Origin: Aphis gossypii
Taxonomy: Eukaryota; Arthropoda; Insecta; Hemiptera; Aphididae
Length of the DNA: 64,000 nt
Direction: 5' to 3'
Assembly (NCBI RefSeq): GCF_020184175.1
Contig: NC_065530.1
Span: forward strand, 1,922,001 to 1,986,000
The notes beneath the pieces are model-generated. The model saw only the letters and a list, made by a program, of their open reading frames with translations, was not told the origin of the DNA and did no database searches. Shown one piece after another: positions 14,011 through 28,300 of this stretch. The position numbers were made by a program, and so were the translations under genes. Within the stretch, counting starts at the first letter, position 1; the number at the start of each line of letters is the position of its first letter.

Positions 14011-15841
14011 TCGCCCCCTTTTTTCTTCAATAATGCATTATATAAATGCAGTAGTTCTCAAATTGATTTTTACAATTTTTAACTTAAAGGCTATCATATT
14101 TCCCAAATTATTTAGATATTTGCATTACTAATGTCTATCCTGTGTAGATACAAATACTTATGTTTTCAAAACTACAATTAACCTTTTATTTAGTAAGTAC
14201 AATTTTTTTTTTTTACAAAAAGTTGTTTACCTAAATTAGGTAATTAAATTTTAAACAAATAGTTATTGAATTATTTTTCATCTTTATTTAATAAACATAA
14301 AGAGTTTGAATAATAAGAAGTTTATTTCGAACCTTTTAGTAGCTTAATTTTAATTTTTCAATATTTATAATTTTGAAGTATAATTTATTAAAACTAAATT
14401 CAATAGTACACCGCATATTTTGAATTTTTTTAAACCATTGTTATTAACTTCTATCTAGAATATAAACAGTTAAATAACTAAAAAACTGCTAGTTTGAATT
14501 TGTATTAGGTATATCGACATTTAAAAAAAAAAAAAAATGATACACTATAATACTTATATAATTTATAATTATTTATTATTATTATTATTTTTATTTTTAT
14601 ATATACATAAAAGGAGGATTCCTGTTGGAAAACAGAAGTTTGTATTGATACAGGACACTTATAAAGCAATTCAAACTATTAAAAAAGTTATAAAATATGA
14701 TCTTTAAGTTTATTTAATATTCCAATAACTTGAAGTTGAATAAATTTATTATTAAATAAAATAATGGGGATAAGTATGCTTGGTAAATATAACCCTGTAC
14801 AAAGAAATTTATAGTAACCTACCTATAATATAATACCGGACACACGCCATGGTGATGCACAATAATAACAATACCTACGTATTTATTTGTCAAAAGTCCT
14901 GTCGTCGTCGTCGTTAGGTCATTGACGCTATCATGTTTTATACAGACATATATTACAGACTGTAATTTACAGTTAAACATCCAATTAACTTAAATTTACA
15001 TCTAATTTGGTCCAAAAAAAAAAATTGGTAAAATACAATTAAGAAATCTCAATTCATACAATTTTTTTATCATTTTCATGAAACCTTTTATACAGAACGA
15101 TTTATTATGATATTTGATAATTTTCTAGATAAATATCGAAAATCAATTTTTAATACATGTAAAAAATTGACGACACAGCAAAAGGACATAATATGTCGTT
15201 TCTTAGTCTAAAATTTGTAAGTCATGAAAAAGTCGAAGATATTTTTTTAGAATAAATAAGATACGATAGAACAAGGTGGTACAAAATAGTAGTTATTAAA
15301 AATAAATATGTGATACAACATACAAAATTAAGTTAATTTATTAAAATATTAAGAACTAGGCAAATCACGTTATTCTGGAATTGACTTACCTATACATAAC
15401 TTATTACAACTTATCAATCTATTTTTATTTTATATAATATAGACAGCTATATTTTTTATCAAATTTTCATATTATTTTGATTTATGAACTTAACTGAACG
15501 TTTTTACTATGCATTTTATTTATATCTTTAATAATTTGTATAATTTGTAACTATTTTAACAATATATTATATTTTTGTTAAACAAATATGTTATCAAATT
15601 CAAAAAAAAAAAAATTAATATAATAAATTATTATAATTAATGAAATACAAAATAATTTTATTGGAATTACATTTTTCGTATGTATTATTACTGTTACTGT
15701 AAAATATCTCTATCAAGTACCAATGTTTAATAATAATATAATACTGTATCACTATCCACTGATATATACAATATTTTTTAAGCAAATAATAGTCATTTTA
15801 TCTTGTGTTTACTTATTTCATATTGTTAGAAATACATTTCG

Positions 15842-15905
15842 TAGATAAATAGACATAGGAAAATCTGGAAATTAACTGTATGATTTCCTATGTATAACTT
15901 ATCTA
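15842..15905. repeat. imperfect hairpin / inverted repeat
   Basis: Arms of about 23 bases, with a few mismatches, are separated by about 17 bases; the shared core is CATAGGAAA and its inverse TTTCCTATG, with AGATAA/TTATCT at the outer ends. It could be a minimal foldback element or a hairpin in a non-coding transcript. No target duplication was recognised. Confidence 0.5.
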
Positions 15906-16529
15906 TAACGATTATGTTTAGAATTAATCAGATTTTACGTACGATAGTTTTCCTGCAGGATATTATTTTTTGAACAAAACATATTATAGGTACCATTTAA
16001 AAATAAATGACTTAAAACATGTGATTACTTGGATCACTTTTTAAAAATGTAAAACCATTTTTACATTTATTAATTTTTTTTTACCTACACATTTTCCTCA
16101 GCAGTTTTAAATCAAGTATATTTATATTACATATAATATATATATACCATAATATTATGTATATTGTATATATATAAATGATCGAGTAAATTTCTACTAT
16201 ATCAAACATTAATATAGTAAAAAACTAAATCGAAATCTTCATGAAATATTAACATAATGCTAAAATATTATTATAATAATAATAATACTTACTCGATATC
16301 GTAAACTTTTTTTTCTTGACATTCAAATTAATTACAATTCACTGTATGAGGTTTATTAGACAACAATGTAAGTTTGACATTTTTTATGTTTTAAAATTAA
16401 TATGTTTAATAGTAGATTTGTATGTATTTTATGTTGGAAATGTAAGATTATCAAATATTAAATCAAACAATTTTTCCTATTCACTTTTTTAGTATCTTTA
16501 GACGAATTTATCGATCCTAGCCCTCTGCT

Positions 16530-16940
16530 AATAAAATGCCATGCGGTGTATATTCGACCTCTGTCTGATCGCCATTTTACTTTATATTATAATAAGAATT
16601 ATGACTCAGCAGCGACGGGTCTATACGTATGCCGTGTATTGTGTAATACAGTATAGACATATATTAGTTTCAAATTTTCAGTTTACGTGCTACACCTATA
16701 GCTATTTTTCGCGGGCTGCTAATGCGTCGTCACCCTAATAAAAACAATAATAATGATCATAATAACAACGACGGTTTATCGAATTTTTTCGTAAATCATT
16801 GCGTGCGCATAGCATTTTTTTTTTCATCTCTATCGTGTTGTTTTCGAAACGGACATAACATAATGTAAATAAGGTGTCTGCGCATAAGCGCGGTGAACCG
16901 TACATCCGTTTGGTGCAGGATAACACGGTATAACAACGTT
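16530..16940. other. GC-richer non-coding block
   Basis: A region of about 400 bases with CpG-containing words interspersed with AT-rich DNA. Short frames on both strands lack protein-like composition. It is a candidate regulatory block in what may be the first intron of the downstream gene; no specific binding site is claimed. Confidence 0.25.
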
Positions 16941-17223
16941 TTCAATTCGGTCACAACAATAAATATATATAATATACATATATATTATAATTATGTATAT
17001 GCAATATGTATACAGGGTGTATTATAACGTATGACTTATTTAAATGTAATTTCAGTGTAAAATTGTCAACTCCTCTACATACATCCAATAGGTATGCATC
17101 TAGGTGATATGATATATAATATTGTAATCGCATAAAATATATTATATTTGTAACAATGATAGCTGTACCAAATGTATAGGTACACTTCGTTTGCCGTACG
17201 CAAATAACTCCCACTTTGCTATC

Positions 17224-17237
17224 CGAGGGGCCCCTCG
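17224..17237. repeat. perfect 14-base GC palindrome
   Basis: CGAGGGGCCCCTCG is perfectly self-complementary and entirely GC-rich apart from one A/T pair, in strongly AT-rich surroundings. It could be a symmetric binding site or the remnant of a foldback element. Confidence 0.7.
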
Positions 17238-18373
17238 ATGATATTATATGGGTAGATATTGTAATAATATTATATAAATAATATAAATAGGTTCAATGTG
17301 TAATCTACTTTAAATGAATTCGTAGTCTGACATGTGATTCACCGGAAATTGTGATCTTTAGACATCGATATTTTTTTATATTGTTTTTAAATTGTATTCA
17401 ATCCTGATATTAGTTTTCTCCTCTTTTCTATTATTTGCCTGTTTTTTCATAAGAATTACACCTTTGGACCATAATTATTTATCACATATGATGAGCACTA
17501 ATAAAAAAAATCTTTTATCAGTCTTTATTTCTACCTATTCGTAAAACTGTTTTTTGTATTGATATCATACCCCGTAATGCCAGAAAAATCCTACTATTTC
17601 CATTAGAAATAAATTACTATGACATTTAATATTGAGGTCTGTGTAAGCTTGGGTCTTTGTAATGAATACATAAAGAACTCTGAAATAGGGATTTAGTTGA
17701 AGTCTTTTTTTTTTTTTGATTTTCTTCCATGCGATAAAGTAACTGATACTTTAACAAATTTAATAATAATCGCAACTGAAGATCAAACCATTTAAAAATT
17801 TTTTGATTAAATTTTAGAAATATACGTTAATTTCAGCATATTTCCTTCTAAAATTTAGGCTGAAATTTGGAGTACTGAAATTATACGAACTACAAATACA
17901 GCTGAAATATATCGTCGAAATTTAAAAGATCAATTTCATGTGGCTCATTTTTCCATTTATATAGCAATATGCCAATATTGATATATTATTAAAATAACAA
18001 AGCGAAATATATTTATTTATGAATATAAAATTGAAGATATTTCATAAAGACATAATTTTGTATATACAATGGAAGAAATACCAAGATAGTGAAATATGTC
18101 GATTAGAATATGTGAAAAAAATTGTATTAAAAATGAACCATTTTATTAAAATTTTGTTTATTTTCATGTATAGGTACAATACTTTTATGGATTATTGAGA
18201 ATTTTAAATATTTTAAAATAAACATATATAAAATATTAACATTCCTTTTTTTACATCTTTATGTCCTATAATTTTGAAGCAAATATCATTATAACGATTG
18301 TAATATTATTGTACTAGGTACTATTCAATGTACACACGTACATATTACCTACATATTACATATTACCTATCTA

Positions 18374-18531
18374 CAAGGCCGCCCGCAGAAATTTTTCTCG
18401 GGGGGGGGCCAGCGAAAAAACAATACACTTATCATAAATTCTGTTTTTTATTTTTTTTATATTTAAATAAATTATCCTAAAGAGCGGGGGGGGCCGTGGC
18501 CCCCCCTGGCCCCCCCCTGCGGGCGGCCTTG
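18374..18531. mobile_element. 158-bp hAT-like MITE with perfect 8-bp target duplication
   Basis: Perfect 15-base terminal inverted repeats, CAAGGCCGCCCGCAG at the left and its exact inverse at the right, are flanked by identical 8-base direct repeats CCTATCTA (18366-18373 and 18532-18539). Eight-base duplications and CA...TG ends are characteristic of hAT transposons. The sub-terminal parts are G-rich and C-rich runs that can pair, and the centre is AT-rich with no coding capacity, so this is a non-autonomous copy. The intact target duplication suggests a fairly recent insertion. Confidence 0.9.
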
Positions 18532-19139
18532 CCTATCTATTGTTAAGTTTTAAAAAATTGTTTATTAGTTTATTTTACACCCCGAATAAGTAATATCGAA
18601 TAATATTTTATTATAACATTTATAAGTTATAACTAAAGGGCTCAAACATTGTTGAATTTGTATATTTTTTTTTTCATTTTATCAAGTTTATTGCTAGTTG
18701 TGTTATAAATCAATTTTGCGGTATTGCATGTTATTATCAAATAACAGTTTTTAATGTATGTTAGACGTTAATTTAATATTACAACTCATTTGTGTAGTTT
18801 TTGATGACTTACCACATATTTGGTGATTAATGGAACTTTTAATGATAACAATATATGCATGTTTATTTATATCTATTAATCAAAAATATATATATACATT
18901 TCCTTGTATATCGAATACTTAATATAAATATTATTTCCTCGTAAGATGCTTGAAAATGGAAATAATATTATTTTATGTTTGATATATTTACTTTTCATCG
19001 AATTAAAAACTTTTGTTTTTATCATTGCTACGATACTACTGTCTATAAGAGTTTATATTCTATACTAATACATCGTGATAATTAAAAAAAAAATATATAT
19101 ATTTATAAATATAATAATATTATCATTACACCTAAGGGA

Positions 19140-19330
19140 CTAATTTCCGAGGTTACAATTAACTATAATAATTATAATACGAGGGGCATCGTACCCGTTC
19201 GCCAATTTGCTAAAAGTCCTTCAGGGAATAGCTAAATTGCTCGATCCGAAGGCCGCCATGAATACACGCGCTGCTTGCACTGACCACTTTCCTCCAAAAC
19301 TAAAAAAATTCTTTAAACATATTTTTCGTT
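19140..19330. other. less AT-rich block of unknown nature
   Basis: A block of about 190 bases with clearly higher G+C than the flanks. Short frames run through it on both strands, but neither product has a recognisable domain, and no start context or splice pattern supports coding. It could be a conserved non-coding element, a fossil exon or a repeat fragment. Confidence 0.25.
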
Positions 19331-22242
19331 TTCCACGCCAAAACTCGATATTATATATTATTGTTTTCAATTTATTTTCAAAACTAAGTACAGACATGTC
19401 CAGCGTCATCGACATTATTTTAATCGTCACAATTATAAATCACTTTTGGTTTATATTTTATTCTATAAGATGAACATGTTATTATAATACCTTAGTGACT
19501 AATGACTAGGTAATAATAAGTAGGTATACATTGTTATTAAATTTGTTAAAAATACACGATAGGTATTAAGTAAATTATAATATTATGGATGCGCTTAAAA
19601 ACAGTTTATATTATATTTTGTAGGTATAATTGAATATAAAGTTAACACACGTTATAATTGTGTATAAAAAAAACAAATGGATAAATAATATTATAACGTT
19701 ATAGTCGAACTTCTTTAAAAAGATTATATAACACGGAACACGACCGAATGTGATAATTAATAATAATATGATTATTTTCAAAAAAACGTTTATTATTGAG
19801 CGATATTTTGTATTATATTTGTATATAGGTAGACTAAATGTAGTACTTGTTATATATTATGTAATATTATACTAAATGACTAGATGACTAAAAATAACTG
19901 ATTTTTTTTTTATTGTATAAAATATAGAGCTTCAAAAAATAATAGTTCTGGTCATTTAAAAATTGTTTTCAGACGATATTACTTCCGTGTTTAAATATAA
20001 TCATCGAGTATAATTTATTTAATATTATATTGTACTTACTTAACGATAAGTCACGTTATATGCTTGATGTCATAAAATTACACCATCCATCGAGCCGTAT
20101 CTAAAATACACATGTACTATTTTACTATTTTCTCCGTATGATTGTCGTTTAAAATAATTATAGAAAAAAAAAATTAAATAATAATAATTATTATTATTTG
20201 AACATTAAATAATAGTTACGTTAAATGTTAACGTAAAAGTTGAAAAAAAAAAGTTTCTTAATAGATTATATATTTCGAGTTATTTACATAGTGTTAACAT
20301 TATTTCATGGTAGTTTATAAGAACGGCTAAAAATAAAAAATATAAAAAATATCAAATAAAATATTATCATACTGTATAATTTATAGTTTTAATTACTATA
20401 GGCATTAATTTGCAGTTTAATCATTGAAATAAATATACAAAATCCTCGCAGTAAAATAGATATATTTAAATAAAAATGCATAAAAACGACAAAATAAATG
20501 ATTAGTGATTACTAATACCCTTATATTCAATATTACTATACATCGATAACCATATACATTTAAAACGCGATTATAATTTATTATGATTAAATCATATCTA
20601 TATGACTATATGTTATATTATCGCGTACTTGAGGATTGCTGCGCTTTTATAGTACTGACTTTAAGTACTATGAAAGTCGTTAAACTCCTTACTTTGTAAA
20701 CTCCTTAAATATATTGTGAATAATATATGTGAATGTGATGGAATGAATTAGACATTTAACAAGTTTTTAAAAATAAATTTGTATATTTAAATTGATATTT
20801 TATTTGGAGAATTCGCAGTACTCGTGTTTTAGAATTTATTACATTGAACTATTATTACAAACTATAATAATATTATTTATTATTTGATAATCGGTAAAAT
20901 AATGTTTTAATATATTTTATATATTTTAAAAACTTATCACAGGTATTTATGCCTTAATACCTATTGGCTAATGGTTATTTTTTTTAGGGAAGGCGTATAG
21001 TATAGTTTGTACTCTATTTATGACTAGCAAACATTAAAAATGTTACTCCTCAAGAGACTTTTTAGTTTATTTAAAATTACACATAAAATTAAACCAACAA
21101 AATATTATGCTATACAAAATTAAAATATTGGGTTATGTTAAAATATGTTAGACAAAATTTGCTGCAAAAAGAAGTGTTGTTCTATAAATACGTACAAACT
21201 ATAAAGCTATAAATTCTCGTATAATTTAAAGTAACAGTCCTAGTATTATATTTGTAGGATAATCGCATGCACACGATTCAACTTTTTATACAGAACAAAC
21301 AGGAAAACATTTAACAATACTACCTATAAGCAGTAGGTTCCTAGTATAGTACTATACATTATTTGTGAAAATGAAAAATGACTATATACAAACTACACCT
21401 CACTATTCTAAGTTCTAACCTAATAACCTCAAAATTCGCCAAAGGTGAGAAAATTAATGAAAATAATTAACTCAGATTAAATGAGTACAAAATCCTTAAG
21501 TTAGAACTTAATAGTAAACAAATAATATATTTAACTCGTTTAAAATAATAATGAAATAAAATATTAACTTAACTTAAGTTTAAAGAAGTTAATGTACTTT
21601 TTAATTATCATACAGATTATATAAATATATTTTTTTTCTATCTGTGTATTATATTTTTATTTTAACAAGAAACATATTATTATACTATTATATTAGTGGG
21701 TATTAGATAAGTTTTATTAAATATCATACAAATATACAGTAATTATTATTATTAATGCATAAACAATTAAAACATTTTTTAAATTTTATCTTGATAAATT
21801 ATTCTAAATAAACTGAAAATAGTTAAGTTATTTCAACACTAAATTTAAGTAGTTAGCTTCTAAAGTTAATTAGAAAATTAGTTATGTTAGAAATTATAAA
21901 AAAAAATTAACAAGTTAATATCTATCCTTAGAATTTGCACTAGTTTACTGTATATATTTTATCGATGCACTATTGCTTGCAAATTTGATTATAACATTCC
22001 AATCAATTTATAGTACTCATGACTGTGTGATAATTATGATATACACGATTAAATACGAATTTCGACGAATGATATTAAAATCACCCGTATCCTGTATTGT
22101 ATTATATTTTCATACACATAAATCCTAAAATTCCAAGGACGTCGTTCTGATTGTTTTTTATTTTTAAATTTTATTTCGCCAACATTTTAAGTATACATAA
22201 TTTATTTTACCTAATTTACTATTTGCATTTGTTATTTTTCAG

Positions 22243-22319
22243 GTCACTTTTCGTCAAACCTGCCATTATGAAGCGATCCTACACCATAATCTTGATGGCC
22301 TCGCTGTCCTTAATAACAA
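22243..22319 (+). CDS. gene 1, exon with start codon and signal peptide
   Basis: The exon begins after a pyrimidine-rich acceptor (AG 22241-22242), runs 25 bases of 5' untranslated sequence, starts at ATG 22268 and ends before the donor GTATGT at 22320, in phase 1. It encodes 17 residues: a basic start (MKRS) followed by a hydrophobic run, which is a classic signal peptide continuing into the next exon; cleavage is likely around Thr18-Ala21. Because an acceptor precedes the 5' UTR, the promoter and at least one non-coding exon lie upstream. Reading through the donor would stop within a few codons, which supports splicing here. Confidence 0.8.
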
Positions 22320-25300
22320 GTATGTGGCCTTTGTGAAAATGTCTGTAAAACTATGTATACGTAACTGCAAACACGTTTTTATGCTTATATATTTTTCTAC
22401 TAATAAAACTTATAAAACATACTGTTGAGTCAAAAGGTCCATTAAATAGGTCAAATTGACCATTGCGTGCAGCATAAATGAAAATCGTGGGTTTCGCTGT
22501 TACAGGGTAGCACCCTTTTCTACCCTACATTGTTATCCAGCACACCACGTAAACACATTATTCTTTTTTTATTTTATAAAAACCAATTGCTTTCTTGGTG
22601 GCATTAACACCGATGACGCGTTGTTTAACAAAAAAAAAAGTAATTTTGTCTAAATTTTACTTACCTACAGAAGTTAATGTGTATTTCTACTAAAGTAACA
22701 TTAATATATTAATATCGAAAACAATAAGTGCATTATGTATATTTTAATCGTATAATACTGAATTGAATGAAAAACAAATGTACATTAAACAAATATTATC
22801 TGAAGTCTGTAAACGCGTAAAAAATAAGTTTGTTTATTTATAAAAATGATTAAAAGCATTTAGACCATAAAGTGAAGTACAAACAAAATATACGAGTACC
22901 AACGTAAAAATATTTTCTAGTAAAATATAACTAATATATATATTTTTTTTGTATAATATACCTTTCTTTTAACAAATTCCAAAGCAATATTATTTATCGA
23001 TTTCACATAAGCTAATGAGTCACTATGAGTTTTTGACCTTTAAACCCGTTCTAACCATCGTATAACCTAATCTAATAAAACTTTTATTTGATTAATTGTT
23101 TTTTTTTTATGTAAATTGTTTATGACAACTGAAACTACAAAGCTTATAACACAATTATATGTGAATGTTAAGATTTAAATTTAAATTTAAATTTAAAACA
23201 ATATTAACAGAAATTAATTTATTACGATAGTGTAACGAAACTTTTATTTAAGAATACAATATTAGAAAATTAGCTGTAAATTTTTATTTTTTTTATTGGA
23301 TTTTTATTTTTATTTCTCAGGCATAAATAACTTTGCTATTATTTTTTTTCTAACCTTTCAATAATTCAATGACTTGCTAAAAAGTAAAAAGTTTTATGTT
23401 GTACGATCGTGTATTTATATATAACTTGAAATTTGTTTTCTTGAGTTCGGTATTATTATTATTTACATATTATATAGGTAGATAGGTAAGTACTAGGTAT
23501 TTAAAAACGTTGAACAATATTTTATTAATTTATTATGTGCTTACTAAAAATAATAATTATAAAAACTTGTTCAAGTATTATCAAAATTAAGTAAAATATA
23601 TTTAGTTTTTTAGAACAAAAGCTTCAGAATATACATTTCTAATAGTTTTACCGTAGACATGTATTGTGAATAAAATCATACTTATTGTAGCAATAATAAT
23701 AACAACAATATTTCAGAAGCTTAATAAACATTTAGAATTTTAAACAAAATAATTTTTGACCCAACATTTAAGTAAACTTGTTTAAGATTAAGTGATTTTT
23801 AATATTACAATAAAATTTAGAAAAAATAAATAAAAATGAGAAACATTAATAATAACAAGTCAGTAAACTATGTTCGTGAATTTTCCATAATTAAGATTAA
23901 AACTAAATATCTAAATAAATTATACAATTTTTTTTTTTTTTTTTTGTTTAGAATTAATTTTAAATTTTAAAGTATATCTTGAATTTAGTTAAAGTTGGAA
24001 GAGAATCAATATTAATATTTATAATACGAAAAGAAGTAGTACAAGTATTTTTGAAGTTAGCATCATAACAAATAATTTTTTATTTACAGGAGGATTTATA
24101 TTACTTTTTTCCTTTAATACAATTCTTAAATTGTATATTAGTTTAATAAATGCGATGTTTATGTTCTTATAAGTAATTCTAGATTTGTTAAATAAATAAT
24201 CAACATAATAAATTATGTTTCAATAAAGTATAATGTAAAATAGTATAAGTATTATAATAATTTATAATTTATATGCATAAAACAAATTAAATTAATTGGT
24301 ATTTATAACCTAACCTAAGTGTAATTTATGATGTTCGTTGTTTTAATTATTTCAATGTTATTATTTTAATGTGATAAAATTTATTGAATTTATTGTAATC
24401 AATACAACTTTATGAATTGATGCTGCATTAAAAAAACATAAAGATTTTAAATAATTTATATGAATTATACAACTTTATCAGCCATTTAATTATATTCAAA
24501 CACAAATTTTCTAATCGAATTATTACACTTCTAAATGATTCTTAAATACCACTTTTCATTCAAATACGTTGTATGATAATCAATCATTTAACACTCAATA
24601 GTTATTATTTATATTTATAAATACGTTATTTTAAAGTGGATGGTCAATTTTTAATAAATATGCAGCAAAAGAAAAGAATTAGTTTTGATTGCGTTCTAAT
24701 CTAAACTTCACATTTTTTTGACTTAACATCTAAACAAATTCTTCTTGTTGTAGTTAATATGTAGGTCGTATAGGTAGGTACTATTATTTTGCAAACAATA
24801 TTTTTTAACAATTCGTTTGTTAATGCATATTAATTTCATATAATTTTTATAGTTTATAGTTATTATGTTTAGTTAAAAGCGCTTAATATTTTTGATAAAA
24901 TAAAGTTTGTATGTTTCCACAGTTACGCATGAAACTGTGAGACAGTATGTAAAAAATCTTTTTAATTAAAAATATAGCTATTAAATATACTGCAAATTCA
25001 AAATTTTAATTAACTTATTATTATGTAAAAGAATTAAAAGTTAACATGTTTAGCAAATCACTCCGTATAATAATAATATAATATTATGAAATTTAAAAAT
25101 AATATCTATTTAGAAAAATATCAATAATAGTTTCTATCTATAGGATGGCGTAAAAAATATTAATTGCTACAGACGGCGACACAGTATGAATTGTACATTT
25201 TTCCTTTTTTTACCACTTTATACATATTATTTTATACAACTAAACAACAACGTAAACTAAACGTTGTTGACATATTTTTTTTCACTAAGACCGTACAATT

Positions 25301-28300
25301 GTGTAGAATATAATGTAATATTACATTTTGTATAATTATAAAACTATTGAACTACCTTAATAGTATTTTTAATTATTAATGTAATGTCGTCGTTATTGCC
25401 GTGTGCATTCTATATTTTTATGTTGTCAAATATTTTTAAAACAATGACGTGTTTTTGGCGATTTACAAATACCACGAGAGCTAAAAGATTAAATATCTCA
25501 TCGTGTTATTAATATCATGCGTGTGCCAGCCTATTAATCGTAACTAAAAACAAAGTTTTTATTCAAATGAAAAAGACCATATTTTCAAAAAGAATTACGT
25601 ATATTGTACTTCGTCATTTTAAGTTTTAATTGGTTTTTTTTATGTAAAATCTCGAAATAATTATAACATGACTTTATTTTGAAAATAATACAATTTAATA
25701 ACAAACAAAAAATGGAACCTCCACAATAAACAATAGTTCATCAAATTTTTTTAATTAAACTTTTATTTATTTATTTAAATAATATTTCTATTATTACAAT
25801 TAGTATACCTACGTAGTACGTATTCAATATTTTAATCAAATCGTTTGGTTTTAATAAATTATAATACACACATATACATTGTGACATCTAATATATTTTA
25901 CTATATTTTAATATAGTATGTATATAACATAAATAAATATCTCAAACAATTATAATATACAAGTTTCACATCTATTAAAATAACATAATACAATATATTT
26001 TACAGACGTAAAGTATTCTTTAACTACGTGTTCTTCGGCAGTTGCGTGTTCAAAATATGAGAGCTCTCGTATTTTAACAATAATTGAATAATAAATCAAA
26101 ATAATGTATAACTGTCATCTATATAAATATTACATTCACGCGTTTATTGAAGTTATGAATTGAAAGTTTCACACTTCCCGAACAATTGTCCCAAAAGAAT
26201 GAACTGAACAGGTTATTTTAATAAGGGTTGATAAACCCTAAATATTAAGGAGTGCCTACTCTAAAAAACACGTGTCAGTATCATATTTTAACGTATATGT
26301 ATTGGTATGATATTATGTAAGAGCTTAGAATTCGGTACAGCCGGCACGTACTTGCACCAATTGTACATATGTGTGTTCGCATTGAATATAAAACAATAGA
26401 ACTCATATTATAGTACCTACTCTATTTTTGTCTACTTGTCACGGTCACGTTAAAAAACTACAATTTAATCAACTTTTTAAAAATATTTTTTTTATAATAC
26501 AAATACGTAATCAAAATATTAATTATCACATAAAAAATAATTTTATCGTAAATTAAATTAGGTTTTCGGTTTTTTTTTATTTAAAAAAGTACCTATTCCG
26601 ATTACTTGCTATTTTAACCCCTCTCTTAGAGTACCAGCTGAGTAAAATTTCCAATCAATAGAAGTTAGGGTGTATGAAACTTTTAGAGTACCGCTTCACC
26701 CAATATTATGTTTACCGCAGACAAAACGAATTCAAAAAAAAAAAAAAAATCCAAACGTTGCATATAAAATCAATAAAGCACTAATATAAAATATAAGTAT
26801 ACAACTTAAATACTACGCATGACGCACGTATTGATCGTATCAAGTAATAACTAATAAATATACTTATCATAGTTAATAATTATAATATATTTTTCAAGGT
26901 TATAAATTCCCAAGTTATGTTAGCAAATTTATTTATAATTTATAATTGATAATTGTAATCCTATAATTGCGTAAGATAATATGCTTTACATCCAGTACTT
27001 TAAATCAAAATAAATATTTTTAATTTCACTTATCAATATTAGTTTTTTCTGTCTTATTTTTAAAATAATGTTATATAACTATTACTATATAATTTGATGA
27101 TTGTATATCATTGCACAATACGCATTTAATAGTTTTCTGATTTTTAATTATATTTTAGTCATATTTTTTTTTTCATTTACGATTCTTTTTCACTACTATA
27201 TTTTTACGTTTTAGCCGTACATTTTTTCTTTAATTTTGGTGAGCCAACGAAACGTGTTAACCGTCAGTCGTAATTACTATCTCACCTGACGATAATATTA
27301 TTATAATAACACCTTTTGTTTATCGTTTACAGCCGAAGCGGCTCATATGATATACGCTCAAAACTGCGGTAAAGAAGAATACAACCGGTGTATCGCTCTA
27401 GCCGATCCGCTGGTAAAAGATCCTCATTTTATCTATCCTGGAAATCTAAAAGACATAGATAACATATGCCGGTAAATTATTATTTGATCTATCGCAAAAT
27501 ACATTTAGTTTTGTACACGACATATAATAACATTATAATCAATTGTTAATGTATTTCATCCTCATCGTATTTTATAGCACTTGGACGCTGTTCGTCGATT
27601 GTACAAAGCGGTACACTGAACACTGTTTCGAGGAGAGCAAACGAAAAGTATTTAACAAAGCCGTTGAAAACTCTATCGAACTGGTCCATCAAATGTGCAC
27701 GTCGCCTCAATACCAGACAGGTTGTTGATCCTTAATACATAATAATATAATGTATCGTCATGCTATATCAACAAATGTATATAATACTACTTATAAATCA
27801 TAGTTTATAATAACTAATAATAAAAAAGTCCACGATGTCAATATTTATAAAAAAATATATAATATATATTATTATATAACTGTATGTTTTATATTTAGTA
27901 TTAATTTTCATTTAATTTTAATTTTTTTTTTTTTTTTTGACCAATGAAAGGTACATATTTATTTAATATGAAATTATTATAGCAACCTCTGTTTTCCGGG
28001 GGCTTCGCTAAAACGTCACCTACCCATTGTATCTAGAAATATAATATTTGTAATTTAAAATTTTTAAGATAAACATATGGATAACAAAATATACTAAGCT
28101 TTTTTAATGATAGAGAGTTTTAAATATTGTTTGATTAATGAAGATTAATTTATAAGGAACATACAACTTAAAACTTTTTTTATAGATATGTACCTATTGT
28201 AATCAATTATAAATTAGACTACTGGGCAGAGCAAGAATAGATTCAGTGGCGTCCAGTACTTATTATTCTTGTAGACAAATTTACAATTATGTTATGTATC

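Larger units (their letters stand above)
8911..22242. other. long gene-free stretch, possibly a first intron
   Basis: About 13 kb without a supportable coding exon. It contains several GC-richer blocks (13.62-14.01, 16.53-16.94 and 19.14-19.33 kb), a hairpin repeat at 15842-15905, a 14-base perfect palindrome at 17224-17237 and two MITE candidates (12482-12728 and 18374-18531). If the island at 8.3-8.7 kb is the promoter of the gene beginning at 22268, this whole stretch is its first intron; otherwise it is intergenic. Confidence 0.45.

Noticed and set aside
17005..17025. TACAGGGTGTATTATAACG as the end of a TA-flanked MITE
   Set aside because: No inverse partner was found within a plausible distance on either side.
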